From Pseudomonas bijieensis (GTDB taxonomy: Bacteria > Pseudomonadota > Gammaproteobacteria > Pseudomonadales > Pseudomonadaceae): a stretch of 64,000 nucleotides of DNA. Made by a program: the position numbers and the translations under genes. Shown piece after piece: positions 41,617 through 51,998 of this stretch (the first letter of the stretch is position 1; each line of letters starts with the position of its first letter). The notes beneath the pieces are model-generated. The model saw nothing but the letters and a program-made list of their open reading frames with translations, made no database searches and was not told the DNA's origin. Location of the stretch: assembly GCF_013347965.1 (NCBI RefSeq), contig NZ_CP048810.1, positions 6,137,501 to 6,201,500 of the forward strand, read 5' to 3'.

Positions 41617-41632
41617 CGCTTCAATTCACTGC

Positions 41633-41662
41633 TTGACCTTAAGTTAACTAGAGGTTTTACCC
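41633..41662 (+). promoter_or_regulatory. SoxR box within a long-spacer promoter
   Basis: CCTTAAGTTAACTAGAGG (41637-41654) matches the known SoxR box CCTCAAGTTAACTTGAGG at all but a few bases and is centred on GTTAAC. It overlaps a promoter with -35 TTGACC (41633-41638) and a -10 near TTTACC, with a spacer of about 18-19 bp, the stretched spacing that MerR-family activators correct. It drives the monooxygenase-like gene at 41713. Confidence 0.85.
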
Positions 41663-41712
41663 TGCACGTCTTCGGATCGCAAGATTCGCCTTACCTGCAT
41701 AGGGGACCTTTC

Positions 41713-42078
41713 ATGCAATCACCAAGGAACAATCGCAGCTTCACCCAACTGATGGAATTCGACATCGAGCCTCAATGGCAGCAGGCGCTGGTAACGGCCT
41801 TGTCGGAGCAGACCGAACGCCTGGCCCGGGACCACCAGGGGTTCCTGAGTGCCAGCATCCAGGTCAGCGAGGATGGTCGGCGCGTGCTCAACTATTTGCA
41901 GTGGCGAACCCGCGAGGCAGGCGAGGCGGCGCTTCGAAGCTTCGAAAGTGGCGAGCAGGATTTCTGGCGGCTGATCCAGGTACACCGAGCCAAAGCCGTG
42001 ACGTTCGGTTCGTTCCAGGTGCTACGCAACATCGAGCGCAGTCTGGACAACGCTCTGCATTGCCAGTTGGTCGACTGA
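41713..42078 (+). CDS. Antibiotic biosynthesis monooxygenase (ABM) family protein, SoxR target
   Basis: A 121-residue dimeric ferredoxin-like domain protein from ATG 41713. The ABM fold pieces are LMEFDIEPQWQQALVTALSE, HQGFLSASIQVSEDGRRVLN and YLQWRTREAGEAALRSFESG. Quinol-oxidising or heme-degrading activities are known in the family, none assigned here. Small monooxygenases of this type are among the few SoxR targets in pseudomonads, and the SoxR box upstream fits this. It is divergent from soxR. Confidence 0.82.
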   Translation: MQSPRNNRSFTQLMEFDIEPQWQQALVTALSEQTERLARDHQGFLSASIQVSEDGRRVLNYLQWRTREAGEAALRSFESGEQDFWRLIQVHRAKAVTFGSFQVLRNIERSLDNALHCQLVD

Positions 42079-42194
42079 GCGCGGCGACCGATCCGCATAG
42101 GCAATAGCCACTATCGAGAGGGTTGATTTCTGCCGCGCAGGGCTGGCGGGTAGCCTTTGTTCATCGCCCAACTCCAGAACACCGGACACCTGCC

Positions 42195-42461
42195 ATGAAC
42201 CGTACCCTCGCTGTTTTACTGCTGTTGACTGCAACCGTATTGAGCGGCTGTGCCTCCTCGTCTCCGGAGCTGCGTCCTTACACCGCCGACGAAGCTCGCG
42301 AACTTGCGCTGGAGGCCTTGAATCGTCGCGGCCTCTCCTTCGAGGAGTATCACGCGAAAAAGGCCGAGTTGCTTGGCACGGCACAAAAGAACGTTGGCTT
42401 CGACGACCGGGGCGAGATGAGTGCTGAGCGGGCCGTGCAACAGCCTGGTCGGTCGAGCTGA
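42195..42461 (+). CDS. Small putative lipoprotein
   Basis: An 88-residue protein with a lipoprotein signal (MNRTLAVLLLLTATVLSGCA, lipobox LSGC, acylated Cys19). The mature part is a short charged helix pair (YTADEARELALEALNRRGLS and FEEYHAKKAELLG) with a flexible C-terminus. The residue after the cysteine is Ala, then Ser, which suggests outer-membrane sorting. I do not recognise the family. Confidence 0.68.
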   Translation: MNRTLAVLLLLTATVLSGCASSSPELRPYTADEARELALEALNRRGLSFEEYHAKKAELLGTAQKNVGFDDRGEMSAERAVQQPGRSS

Positions 42462-42562
42462 AAGACTGTACCGCTCGAAGTTTTGCTCAACTGTCCATGG
42501 GACGCCGGCAGGACGTGGGGTAGGGTCATCACCTGACTCACCGCCCGATGGATTGTCCTGAC

Positions 42563-43180
42563 ATGACCCTTTCGCTTGACCTGTTGCTGGGCTTCGCCCT
42601 GTTTGCCCTGGTGACCTCGATCACGCCAGGCCCTAACAACACCATGTTGTTGGCTTCGGGTGTCAATTTCGGTTTCAACCGCACCATTCCGCATATGCTC
42701 GGTATCACCTGCGGGTTCTTTTCCCTGGTGCTGGCGGTGGGCCTCGGCCTGGGCGCGGTGTTCCAGACTTATCCACTGCTCTATACCGCGTTGCGCTACA
42801 TCGGCGCGGCGTACCTGTTGTACCTGGCGTGGAAAATAGCCCACTCCGGCCCGGTTTCGGAAGGCCAGCCGGGGAACGACAATACGCCGATCAGCTACTG
42901 GGGCGCAGCGGCGTTCCAATGGGTCAATCCCAAGGCCTGGATCATGGCCATCGGTGCCATCAGTACCTACACGCCACTCCAGGGTTACTTCTTCAATGTG
43001 CTGGTGATTGCGGCGGTGTTTGCCTTGATCAACCTGCCAAGTGTGAGCCTGTGGGTGGTATGCGGCAGCCTGTTGCGCAACCTGCTGCGTGATCGTCGCT
43101 GGTTGCGTGTGTTCAACTGGGGCATGGCGCTGTTGTTGGTCGCTTCGTTGTATCCGTTGTTGCTCGAAAGCATCAGTTGA
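42563..43180 (+). CDS. LysE family amino-acid exporter
   Basis: A 205-residue inner-membrane protein with about six helices. The first helix ends in FALVTSITPGPNNTMLLASG, the LysE/RhtB signature, and the rest includes GAAYLLYLAWKIA and WGAAAFQWVNPKAWIMAIGA. ATG 42563 is chosen over 42548 because it gives the usual short N-terminus. The substrate is probably an amino acid or related solute; which one is unclear. Confidence 0.85.
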   Translation: MTLSLDLLLGFALFALVTSITPGPNNTMLLASGVNFGFNRTIPHMLGITCGFFSLVLAVGLGLGAVFQTYPLLYTALRYIGAAYLLYLAWKIAHSGPVSEGQPGNDNTPISYWGAAAFQWVNPKAWIMAIGAISTYTPLQGYFFNVLVIAAVFALINLPSVSLWVVCGSLLRNLLRDRRWLRVFNWGMALLLVASLYPLLLESIS

Positions 43181-43339
43181 GGGCTGAGCTTCGACGCGAT
43201 GCCTGCTAAGCTCGCTGTTCAGGAGCGTTCCTACGCACTTTTAAACGAAGTCCGACTTCTTTAAGGTCTTTGATCAGGTATTGCTAGTCTCGAACCCAAC
43301 GAGGGCGCCTGATCCCGGAGCAGGCTCTACGAGTTTCCT

Positions 43340-44500
43340 ATGAATAAACGTCCTTTGTATTTCGATTACGCCGCCACCACGCCGGTGGATGAGCGGGTCA
43401 TCCGGGTCATGGTCGAGTGCCTGGGCTTTGACGGCAACTTTGGCAACCCGGCGTCCAGTTCCCATGCCTTCGGCCAGGAGGCCCGGCGCTCGGTGGAGCG
43501 TGCGCGGCGGCAGGTGGCGCAATTGGTGGGGGCTGAGCCCGAACAGATCGTCTGGACTTCCGGCGCCACGGAATCCAACAACCTGGCCCTCAAGGGGGTG
43601 GCCCAGGCGCGCGCAGGTTCTGCCGGCCATGTCATCACCAGCCGGATCGAACACAAGGCGATTCTCGATACAGCACGCCAGCTCGAGGAAAGTGGCGTCG
43701 CCGTAACCTGGCTCGCACCGGACGCCGAGGGCCTGATCAGTCCGCAAGCGGTTCGTGAGGCGTTGCGCGAAGACACGTTCCTGGTGTCGCTGATGCTGGT
43801 GAACAATGAGTTGGGTACCGTCAACGATGTCATCGCCATTGGCGAGATCGTTCGCGAACACGGTGCATTGTTCCATGTAGACGCGGCCCAAGGCGCCGGC
43901 AAGGTGCAGATCGACCTGTCTCGCTGGCCGGTGGACCTGATGTCTTTTTCCGCGCATAAAATCTACGGCCCCAAGGGCATCGGCGCGCTTTACGTCGGCG
44001 ACCGGGCCCGGCCACGGCTGTCGGCGCAGATTCATGGCGGTGGACATGAAGGCGGTTTGCGCTCCGGGACCCTGGCGACGCATCAGATCGCAGCCATGGG
44101 TGCTGCATTCGAACTGGCAGCCGCGGCATTCGACGAAGAACTCGCTAAAATCGCCCGGTTGCGCAATCGTTTGCTCGAGCCGCTACTGGCCTTGCCCGGT
44201 GTGCGTATCAACGGCAGTGCGAGCCGCCGGATTCCTCACACGCTGAGCCTGACGTTCAACGAAGGTGAGTTCAATCCGGCGACATTGGGCGCATCGATCG
44301 CATTTTCCGCGACCTCGGCCTGCAATTCAGCACAGAACACCCCGTCCCATGTGCTGCTGGCCCTGGGGCACGATGCCCGCGCGGCGGGGCGGACCATTCG
44401 CTTGAGCCTGGGTCGCTTTACCACCGAACAGGATATCGACGAGGCGGTGCGGCTGATCACGGCGGCGTGCGCGGCTGCGCCAGCATTCTGGGCCACGTAA
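43340..44500 (+). CDS. Cysteine desulfurase (NifS/IscS-type)
   Basis: A 386-residue PLP enzyme that draws sulfur from cysteine. The opening YFDYAATTPVDE, substrate-site SGATESNNLALKG, PLP-binding HVDAAQGAG and the Schiff-base lysine in FSAHKIYGPKGIGALY (Lys207) are all there. The catalytic cysteine is in SATSACNSAQNTPSHVL (Cys328) on the mobile loop. No iscU, iscA or fdx gene follows, so it is not the housekeeping isc locus and may serve tRNA thiolation or another route. Confidence 0.88.
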   Translation: MNKRPLYFDYAATTPVDERVIRVMVECLGFDGNFGNPASSSHAFGQEARRSVERARRQVAQLVGAEPEQIVWTSGATESNNLALKGVAQARAGSAGHVITSRIEHKAILDTARQLEESGVAVTWLAPDAEGLISPQAVREALREDTFLVSLMLVNNELGTVNDVIAIGEIVREHGALFHVDAAQGAGKVQIDLSRWPVDLMSFSAHKIYGPKGIGALYVGDRARPRLSAQIHGGGHEGGLRSGTLATHQIAAMGAAFELAAAAFDEELAKIARLRNRLLEPLLALPGVRINGSASRRIPHTLSLTFNEGEFNPATLGASIAFSATSACNSAQNTPSHVLLALGHDARAAGRTIRLSLGRFTTEQDIDEAVRLITAACAAAPAFWAT

Positions 44501-44545
44501 GCCGTCTTCGGCATCGAACAACAATATCAATGAGCAGGAGAAACA

Positions 44546-46354
44546 ATGAGCACCGAGCCTTTGCCCCATGGACTGGTTCCCCAGCGCCTGGCCCGAATCC
44601 GCCAACTGATGAGCCGAGAGGGCATTCACGCACTGCTGGTGCCATCGGCCGACCCGCATCTTTCCGAATACCTGCCGGGCTATTGGCAGGGGCGACAATG
44701 GCTGTCGGGGTTCCACGGTTCGGTGGGTACCTTGATCGTGACCGGCAATTTCGCCGGCGTCTGGGCTGACAGCCGTTATTGGGAGCAGGCGACCAAGGAA
44801 CTGGAGGGCAGCGGTATCGAGCTGGTCAAGCTGATCCCAGGCCAGCCCGGCCCCCTGGACTGGCTGGCCGAACAAACGCCCGAGGGTGGGGTAGTCGCGG
44901 TCGACGGTGCGGTCATGGCCGTCGCATCGGCCCGTACCCTAGGGGGCAAGCTTGCCGAACGTGGCGCGCGGTTGCGCACCGATATCGATTTGCTCGAGGA
45001 GGCTTGGACTGATCGCCCAAGCTTGCCGGATCAACCGGTCTACGCCCATTTGCCACCCCAGGCGACCGTGAGCCGCGTCGAAAAACTCGCCAAGTTGCGC
45101 GAATCCCTCCAGGAGCGCGGTGCCGACTGGCATTTCATCGCCACGCTGGATGACATCGCCTGGTTGTTCAACCTGCGCGGTGCGGATGTGTCGTTCAACC
45201 CCGTGTTCGTTTCCTTTGCCTTGATCAGCCAGCAACAAGCCACGTTGTTCGTGGCCCTGGACAAGGTTGACGCACCGCTGCGTGCCGTTCTGGAGCAGGA
45301 CGGCGTGACCCTGCGCGATTACAGTGAGGCCGCCGCCGCGTTGCGCGAAGTGCCGGACGGCGCGAGCCTGCAGATCGACCCGGCGCGGGTGACGGTCGGC
45401 TTGCTGGATAATCTGGGCAGCGGCGTGAAACTGGTCGAAGGTCTCAATCCAACGACGCTGGCCAAGTCCCGCAAAAGCCTGGCCGACGCCGAGCACATCC
45501 GTCGTGCCATGGAGCAGGACGGCGCGGCACTCTGTGAGTTCTTCGCCTGGCTGGAGAGCGCCTGGGGACGCGAACGCATCACCGAACTGACCATCGATGA
45601 GCACCTGACCGCCGCTCGCATGCGCCGGCCGGACTTCGTCTCCCTGAGCTTCAATACCATCGCGGCCTTTAACGCCAACGGCGCGATGCCTCATTACCAT
45701 GCCACGGAAGAAGCCCATGCGGTCATCGAAGGTGATGGCCTGTTACTGATCGACTCCGGCGGCCAGTATTTGGGCGGCACCACTGACATCACTCGCATGG
45801 TGCCGGTCGGAACACCGACCGCTGAGCAGAAGCGTGACTGCACGCGGGTGCTCAAAGGCGTGATTGCCCTGTCCCGGGCCAAATTTCCGCGGGGTATTCT
45901 TTCGCCCTTGCTGGACGCCATCGCCCGCGCACCGATCTGGGCGGAGCAAGTGGATTACGGCCACGGCACTGGCCATGGCGTCGGCTATTTCCTCAATGTT
46001 CACGAAGGCCCGCAGGTGATTGCCTATCAAGCCGCTGCCGCGCCGCAAACGGCGATGCAGGCAGGCATGATCACCTCCATCGAACCGGGCACTTATCGTC
46101 CCGGTCGCTGGGGTGTGCGTATCGAGAACCTGGTGTTGAACCGCGAAGCCGGAAGCAGCGAGTTCGGCGAGTTCCTCGAGTTCGAAACCCTGACCCTTTG
46201 CCCGATCGACACCCGCTGCCTGGAGCCTTCGTTGCTGACCCAGGACGAAAAAGACTGGTTCAACGCCTACCACGCCGAGGTTCTGCGTCGTTTGAGCCCG
46301 TTGCTGGACGGCGACGCACTGCAGTGGCTCAACACCCGGACGATGGCGATTTGA
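44546..46354 (+). CDS. Aminopeptidase P family protein (Xaa-Pro aminopeptidase)
   Basis: A 602-residue three-domain enzyme of the long eukaryote-like APP1 type. Two creatinase-like N-terminal domains (about 15-315) precede the pita-bread catalytic domain. Metal ligands appear in order: Asp in LLIDSGGQY, Asp in GGTTDITRMV, His in YGHGTGHGVGYF, Glu in SIEPGTY and Glu in VRIENLVLN. It removes N-terminal residues before proline in the cytosol and needs two manganese ions. It begins 45 bp after the desulfurase gene and may be cotranscribed with it. Confidence 0.93.
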   Translation: MSTEPLPHGLVPQRLARIRQLMSREGIHALLVPSADPHLSEYLPGYWQGRQWLSGFHGSVGTLIVTGNFAGVWADSRYWEQATKELEGSGIELVKLIPGQPGPLDWLAEQTPEGGVVAVDGAVMAVASARTLGGKLAERGARLRTDIDLLEEAWTDRPSLPDQPVYAHLPPQATVSRVEKLAKLRESLQERGADWHFIATLDDIAWLFNLRGADVSFNPVFVSFALISQQQATLFVALDKVDAPLRAVLEQDGVTLRDYSEAAAALREVPDGASLQIDPARVTVGLLDNLGSGVKLVEGLNPTTLAKSRKSLADAEHIRRAMEQDGAALCEFFAWLESAWGRERITELTIDEHLTAARMRRPDFVSLSFNTIAAFNANGAMPHYHATEEAHAVIEGDGLLLIDSGGQYLGGTTDITRMVPVGTPTAEQKRDCTRVLKGVIALSRAKFPRGILSPLLDAIARAPIWAEQVDYGHGTGHGVGYFLNVHEGPQVIAYQAAAAPQTAMQAGMITSIEPGTYRPGRWGVRIENLVLNREAGSSEFGEFLEFETLTLCPIDTRCLEPSLLTQDEKDWFNAYHAEVLRRLSPLLDGDALQWLNTRTMAI

Positions 46355-46363
46355 GGTAGAGGA

Positions 46364-46954
46364 TCAGGCGAGGGCTTCACGGACGAAGTCCAGCCGATCC
46401 TGGCCGAAGAACAGCTCGTCGCCGACAAACATGCTCGGGGCGCCGAACACGCCTCGTCCGATGGCTGCTTCGGTGGCGCTCTTGAGTGTTTGCTTGACCT
46501 GCTCGTCGTTCGTCAGGGCCAGCACATGGTCGGCGTCGAAACCGCCTTCGTTCAGGACCGCTGCGACAGTCGCCGGGTCATTGAGGTTGCGGCCGTCCAC
46601 CCAAAAGGCGCGGAACAGGCAATCGACGAAAGCCTCGAAGCGTTCGGGATGGCGCAGTTGCATGCCGGTCACCGCGCGCATCAGCTGCAGTGTATTGATG
46701 GGAAAGTGTGGATTGAACTGGAAGGCGACGCCGTAGCGCTTGGCGAAGCGATTCAGATCCTTGAACAGATAAGGGTTCTTGGCCGGCACTGTTGCCGGTG
46801 AGGCATTGCCGGTCGCCTTGAAGACGCCGCCCAATAACATCGGACGATAGATCAACTGGCTGTTGGTCTGTGCGCACAGCGTCGGCAACTGGGTGTAGGC
46901 CAGGTACGTGGTCGGGCTGCCGAGATCGAAGTAAAACTCCATCGATTTGCTCAT
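46364..46954 (-). CDS. 2-hydroxychromene-2-carboxylate isomerase (DsbA-like, kappa-GST)
   Basis: A 196-residue thioredoxin-fold protein. The active-site segment is FYFDLGSPTTYLAYTQL (about residues 7-23) with a serine where DsbA has cysteine, as in this isomerase family. The helical insertion (ALRHP region, ERFEAFVDCLFRAFWVDGRN) and the C-terminal GVFGAPSMFVGDELFFGQDR with cis-proline are typical. It uses glutathione in naphthalene-like degradation in the known case, but most members have unknown substrates. The SDR gene lies just upstream on the same strand, so the two probably form one operon. Confidence 0.85.
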   Translation of the reverse strand: MSKSMEFYFDLGSPTTYLAYTQLPTLCAQTNSQLIYRPMLLGGVFKATGNASPATVPAKNPYLFKDLNRFAKRYGVAFQFNPHFPINTLQLMRAVTGMQLRHPERFEAFVDCLFRAFWVDGRNLNDPATVAAVLNEGGFDADHVLALTNDEQVKQTLKSATEAAIGRGVFGAPSMFVGDELFFGQDRLDFVREALA

Positions 46955-46989
46955 GGTATCTGCTCTCTTGTTGTTTTAAAGGGGCGGGT

Positions 46990-47718
46990 TTACCAGCGTT
47001 CGTTCCAAGGGCGCAGGTCCAATTCGAAGGTCCAGGCGTCGCGGGGTTGGCTGTGCAGGTACCAATAATTGTCGGCGATGTGTTCAGGGTTCAGGATGCC
47101 GTCCTGATCCTTGGTGGCATATTTTTCCGGGAAGTTATCGCGGATGAAGTCGGTGTCGATGGCACCGTCCACCACTACGTGAGCCACATGAATATTCAGC
47201 GGCCCCAGTTCACGGGCCATGCTCTGGGCCAATGCCCGGATGCCGTGCTTGGCGCCTGCGAATGCGGCGAACCCCGAAGCGCCACGCAATCCCGCCGTTG
47301 CCCCGGTAAACAGGATCGTCCCGCGCTGGCGGGTGACCATGCGCTTGGCCACTTCCCGCGCATTGAGAAAACCTGAGAAACAGGCCATCTCCCAGATCTT
47401 GAAATACTTGCGCGCGGTTTCTTCGAGAATGCTGCACGGAACGTTGGCGCCGATGTTGAACACGAAGGCTTCGATCGGACCGATCTGATCCTCGATTTGC
47501 TCGATGAGCGCAATCACGTCGTCTTCTTTGCGCGCATCACAGGCAAACCCGTGGGCTTCCCCACCTTGAGCGCGGATTCCATCCACCAGTGGCTGGAGTT
47601 TGTCGGCGCTGCGACGGGTAACACAGGCAACAAAACCTTCCTGCGCAAAACGCTTGGCAATCGCTCCGCCGGTGGAATCGCCCGCGCCAACAACCAGTAC
47701 GACCTTCTTGTTATTCAT
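46990..47718 (-). CDS. SDR family protein with Phe in place of the catalytic Tyr
   Basis: A 242-residue short-chain dehydrogenase-like protein from ATG 47718. The cofactor loop is LVVGAGDSTGGAIAKRF; NIGAN takes the place of NNAG. The usual Tyr-x-x-x-Lys reads FAGAK (in GFAAFAGAKHGIRALAQSMA), so the Tyr is a Phe while Lys is kept. It therefore either uses another proton donor or has little reductase activity. It lies divergent from a TetR gene with two operator-like repeats between and is probably repressed by it, together with the isomerase gene. Confidence 0.82.
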   Translation of the reverse strand: MNNKKVVLVVGAGDSTGGAIAKRFAQEGFVACVTRRSADKLQPLVDGIRAQGGEAHGFACDARKEDDVIALIEQIEDQIGPIEAFVFNIGANVPCSILEETARKYFKIWEMACFSGFLNAREVAKRMVTRQRGTILFTGATAGLRGASGFAAFAGAKHGIRALAQSMARELGPLNIHVAHVVVDGAIDTDFIRDNFPEKYATKDQDGILNPEHIADNYWYLHSQPRDAWTFELDLRPWNERW

Positions 47719-47733
47719 GGTCTGCCTCATTGG

Positions 47734-47761
47734 TAAACGATCGTTAACTAAACGGACGTTA
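47734..47761. promoter_or_regulatory. Two TetR-type operators between the SDR and TetR genes
   Basis: TAAACGATCGTTA (47734-47746, containing the palindrome AACGATCGTT) and TAAACGGACGTTA (47749-47761) are near-identical and start 15 bp apart. They sit in the divergent promoter gap, as is usual for a TetR protein that controls both itself and the neighbour. Confidence 0.7.
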
Positions 47762-47808
47762 TGCTAAGATCCGGCAAGCGTCAAGGTGAGTAATTCAGGA
47801 GCAGGACC

Positions 47809-48378
47809 ATGCGATATTCAGCCAATCACAAAATGGAAACCCGCGAGAAACTACTCGCCAGCAGTGCCATTTCCGCCAAGAAATCGGGTTTTTCCACGGT
47901 CGGTGTCGATGGCCTGATGAAAGCGATCGGGTTGAGCGGCGGTGCGTTCTATAGCCATTTTTCATCCAAGGATGAGCTTTTCAAGGCCATCGTTGAGCGG
48001 GAGTTGGCCCAAAGCCTGGATCGCCTGAGCGGAGACGGTGCCATGGACTCGACGAAGCTGGAGCGCTGTCTCAAGCAGTACTTGAGCATGAGCCACGTTG
48101 AGCAGCCCGAAGCCGGGTGTGCATTGCCGGTGCTGGGTGCTGAGATTGCACGATCGGATGTCCAGGTGAGGGAGGCGGCGCAAACATGGATTTGTCGTTT
48201 GCACGAAAGCTGGGCGCGGATATTGGGGAGCGACAGCCTGGCTTGGGCCATCCTGTCTCAATGTGTGGGAGCGTTGGTTGTTGCGCGGATGCTGGTCACG
48301 CCGCAGGTCCAGCGTGATGTCCTCAAGTCCAGCCATGAGGAAATCCGTCGCCGAATGGCCGAACAAGGGCTCGACTGA
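47809..48378 (+). CDS. TetR/AcrR family transcriptional regulator
   Basis: A 189-residue regulator. The helix-turn-helix is in GFSTVGVDGLMKAIGLSGGA, followed by FYSHFSSKDELFKAI, the typical end of the DNA-binding domain (about residues 10-62). The C-terminal ligand domain contains CALPVLGAEIARSDVQVREA, seen in NemR-like members. It should act on the repeats at 47734-47761 to repress the SDR and isomerase genes. Inducer unknown, perhaps an electrophile. Confidence 0.88.
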   Translation: MRYSANHKMETREKLLASSAISAKKSGFSTVGVDGLMKAIGLSGGAFYSHFSSKDELFKAIVERELAQSLDRLSGDGAMDSTKLERCLKQYLSMSHVEQPEAGCALPVLGAEIARSDVQVREAAQTWICRLHESWARILGSDSLAWAILSQCVGALVVARMLVTPQVQRDVLKSSHEEIRRRMAEQGLD

Positions 48379-48384
48379 TGTGGC

Positions 48385-48666
48385 CTACTTACAAATGACG
48401 ATCATGCTGCGGCTGGTATAGCCAGCGGGGTTGAGCCCGAAAGGATAATCCCCGGGCTCCTCGACGGCGTCGCCGGATTTGGCAATGACTTTGTAACCCT
48501 TGGGAGCGCATGAGTTGGCGGCGCTGGCGGCGCACTGCTCCCAGGATGAGGACAAGCCGGAGCAGTTGATGTGCAGACTCTTCTTGCCGCGCTTGACTTC
48601 AGTTTTCGACGTTGCCGCACAGCCCGCTACTGCAAGTACGGCGATCAGTATCAAAATTCGTTTCAT
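48385..48666 (-). CDS. Small putative lipoprotein
   Basis: A 93-residue protein from ATG 48666 with a lipoprotein signal (MKRILILIAVLAVAGCAATS, lipobox VAGC, Cys16). The mature domain has cysteine pairs (HINCSGLSSSWEQCAASAAN, then SCAPKGY and a final VICK) that may be disulfide-linked and strands typical of small outer-membrane lipoproteins. I recall similar Pseudomonas proteins without a known function. It converges with the TetR gene, six bases apart. Confidence 0.7.
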   Translation of the reverse strand: MKRILILIAVLAVAGCAATSKTEVKRGKKSLHINCSGLSSSWEQCAASAANSCAPKGYKVIAKSGDAVEEPGDYPFGLNPAGYTSRSMIVICK

Positions 48667-48834
48667 TCCCGTCCTTATGATCTTCGTGGATCTTGTGTCC
48701 ACGTACGATCATGTTCGCTCTTGCTTGACGCGTTCATGACTTCCTGTATGAAAAAATCCATGTCTGGCATTAGGTTACTGGCCTAAACATGGCCTAAATG
48801 CACGGCAAATACCAGACCTTCCTGAAATCCTGCT

Positions 48835-49725
48835 TCAATCTGCCGCGACGACAGGTTTCGCGGTGTTGGCCATGGTCAGCGTTGCGCCGACCGATGCCAG
48901 GATGATGCAGGCAATGGCTGTCCACTGGGCCAGGGACAAGTATTCCTGGAGAAAGACAAGCCCTGACAAGGCCGCGATTGCCGGTTCGATGCTCATCAGA
49001 GTGCCGAAAGTGCGGGCTGGCATTCGGGTCAGGGCGATCATTTCCAGGGTATAGGGTAGGGCGGTGGACAGGATGGCGACACCGATGGCGATTGGAATCA
49101 GGCTCGGTGTGAGCAGTGCGGCGCCCGCATGCACAATGCCGATAGGTGCGACGAACAGAGCGGCGATCATCACGCCCAATGCGGCGGTCTGCACACCATT
49201 GTCCGCGCCGGCCTTCTGGCCGAACAGAATGTACAGCGCCCAGCAGAAACCTGCGCCCAGTGCGTAGCCGGCCCCAAGCAGGTCAATACCGGCAGTGGTC
49301 GCCCCGGTCGGTATGAGCAGCAGTAAGCCAGCCACTGCCAGGGCAATCCAGAGGAAGTCGATTGCCCGGCGCGAGGCGTAAATGGCAACTGCCAGTGGGC
49401 CGGTGAATTCCAGTGCCACTGCAATGCCCAGTGGAACGGTGCGAACCGACATATAGAAGAGAAAATTCATGCCGCCCAATGCCATCCCATAGACGATCAC
49501 GGTACGCAGGGATTGGGCGGTGAGCTTGGCACGCCAGGGGCGTAGCAATAACAGCATGATGAGACTGGCAAAAATGAGCCGCAGTGTCGTAGTGCCTTGT
49601 GCGCCTACCACCGGGAACATGCTTTTGGCGAGGGAGGCTCCCGATTGAATAGAGGCCATGGCTATTAATAGCAGGGCAACCGGATAGAGGGTGGAGGCCA
49701 GGCTACGATGTGGAGGGGGTGTCAT
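48835..49725 (-). CDS. rhtA: Threonine/homoserine exporter RhtA (DMT/EamA family)
   Basis: A 296-residue inner-membrane transporter with ten helices in two EamA repeats. It is closely similar to E. coli RhtA over its length: IAMASIQSGASLAKSMFPVV, GGMNFLFYMSVRTVPLGIAV, ALEFTGPLAVAIYASRR, STALPYTLEMIALTRMPART and FGTLMSIEPAIAALSGLVFL. RhtA exports threonine and homoserine. It is monocistronic and followed by a gap. Between its start and the rrn promoters (49726-50064) I see only AT-rich DNA and no gene. Confidence 0.88.
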   Translation of the reverse strand: MTPPPHRSLASTLYPVALLLIAMASIQSGASLAKSMFPVVGAQGTTTLRLIFASLIMLLLLRPWRAKLTAQSLRTVIVYGMALGGMNFLFYMSVRTVPLGIAVALEFTGPLAVAIYASRRAIDFLWIALAVAGLLLLIPTGATTAGIDLLGAGYALGAGFCWALYILFGQKAGADNGVQTAALGVMIAALFVAPIGIVHAGAALLTPSLIPIAIGVAILSTALPYTLEMIALTRMPARTFGTLMSIEPAIAALSGLVFLQEYLSLAQWTAIACIILASVGATLTMANTAKPVVAAD

Positions 49726-50064
49726 TACGGGGTGTCGTCCAGAAATAAAGGCGGGAGGCTTTGTTGAGCAGTATATTGCGCATATGAAGTGATTCCGTCT
49801 ATATACCTGGGTAGATTTAAGTGCCTTCTCGGATTACAGATAGAAAAATCAAATTAGAGGTTGACGGCAAATTCTGGACGTCTATAATTCGCCCCACTTC
49901 CGGCGCAGTCGAAACGGAAAACTCCTTGAAATTCAATGAGTTAAGTAGGTTTCGAAGGGGTCGGGCTTCAGGTCATCGAAGCCAGGAAGTAGCTGATAGG
50001 GCAGTGTGGGTTTGGCCTTTTCAGCGGTTCGATCTTCTCGGTCGAAAGCGGTGAAAAAGAGGTG

Positions 50065-50212
50065 TTGACAGCAGCGAGTAACGCTGTAGAATTCGCCTCC
50101 CGCTAACGAGAGATCGGAAGCGCAAGTGGTTGAAGTTGTTGATGTTTCCCAAGCGAAACTTCGAAAACTTCTGAAAATAACCGCTTGACAGATACACCGG
50201 GCGCTGTAGAAT
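50065..50212 (+). promoter_or_regulatory. Tandem rrn promoters P1 and P2
   Basis: P1 is TTGACA (50065-50070), 16-nt spacer, TAGAAT (50087-50092). P2 is TTGACA (50185-50190), 16-nt spacer, TAGAAT (50207-50212). The two are 120 bp apart and share GCTGTAGAAT, with GC-rich discriminators after both -10 boxes, as expected for growth-rate and ppGpp control. Confidence 0.85.
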
Positions 50213-50247
50213 GCGCGCCTCGGTTGAGACGAAAGCTCTTAACCAAC

Positions 50248-50259
50248 CGCTCTTTAACA
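50248..50259 (+). promoter_or_regulatory. boxA antitermination site, rrn leader
   Basis: CGCTCTTTAACA matches the Nus-dependent boxA of rRNA operons. A second boxA-like GTTCTTTAAAAA lies at 52265 before the 23S gene. Confidence 0.75.
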
Positions 50260-50408
50260 ACTGAATCAAGCAATTCGTGTGGGTGCTTGTGGAGTCAGAC
50301 TGCTAGTCAACAGATTATCAGCATCACAAGTTACTCCGCGAGAAATCAAAGATGTAACCAACGATTGCTGAGCCAAGTTTAGGGTTTTCTCAAAACCCAA
50401 AGATGTTT

Positions 50409-51936
<1,528 letters not shown>

Positions 51937-51998
51937 TCGACGACTCAGCTGCTCCATGAGCTCCACACGAATTGCTTGATTCATTGAAGAAGACGATT

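Noticed and set aside
49821..50054. 77-residue plus-strand frame before the rrn promoters
   Set aside because: No ribosome site or family resemblance, and it overlaps P1 of the rrn operon in a region known to be leader DNA.
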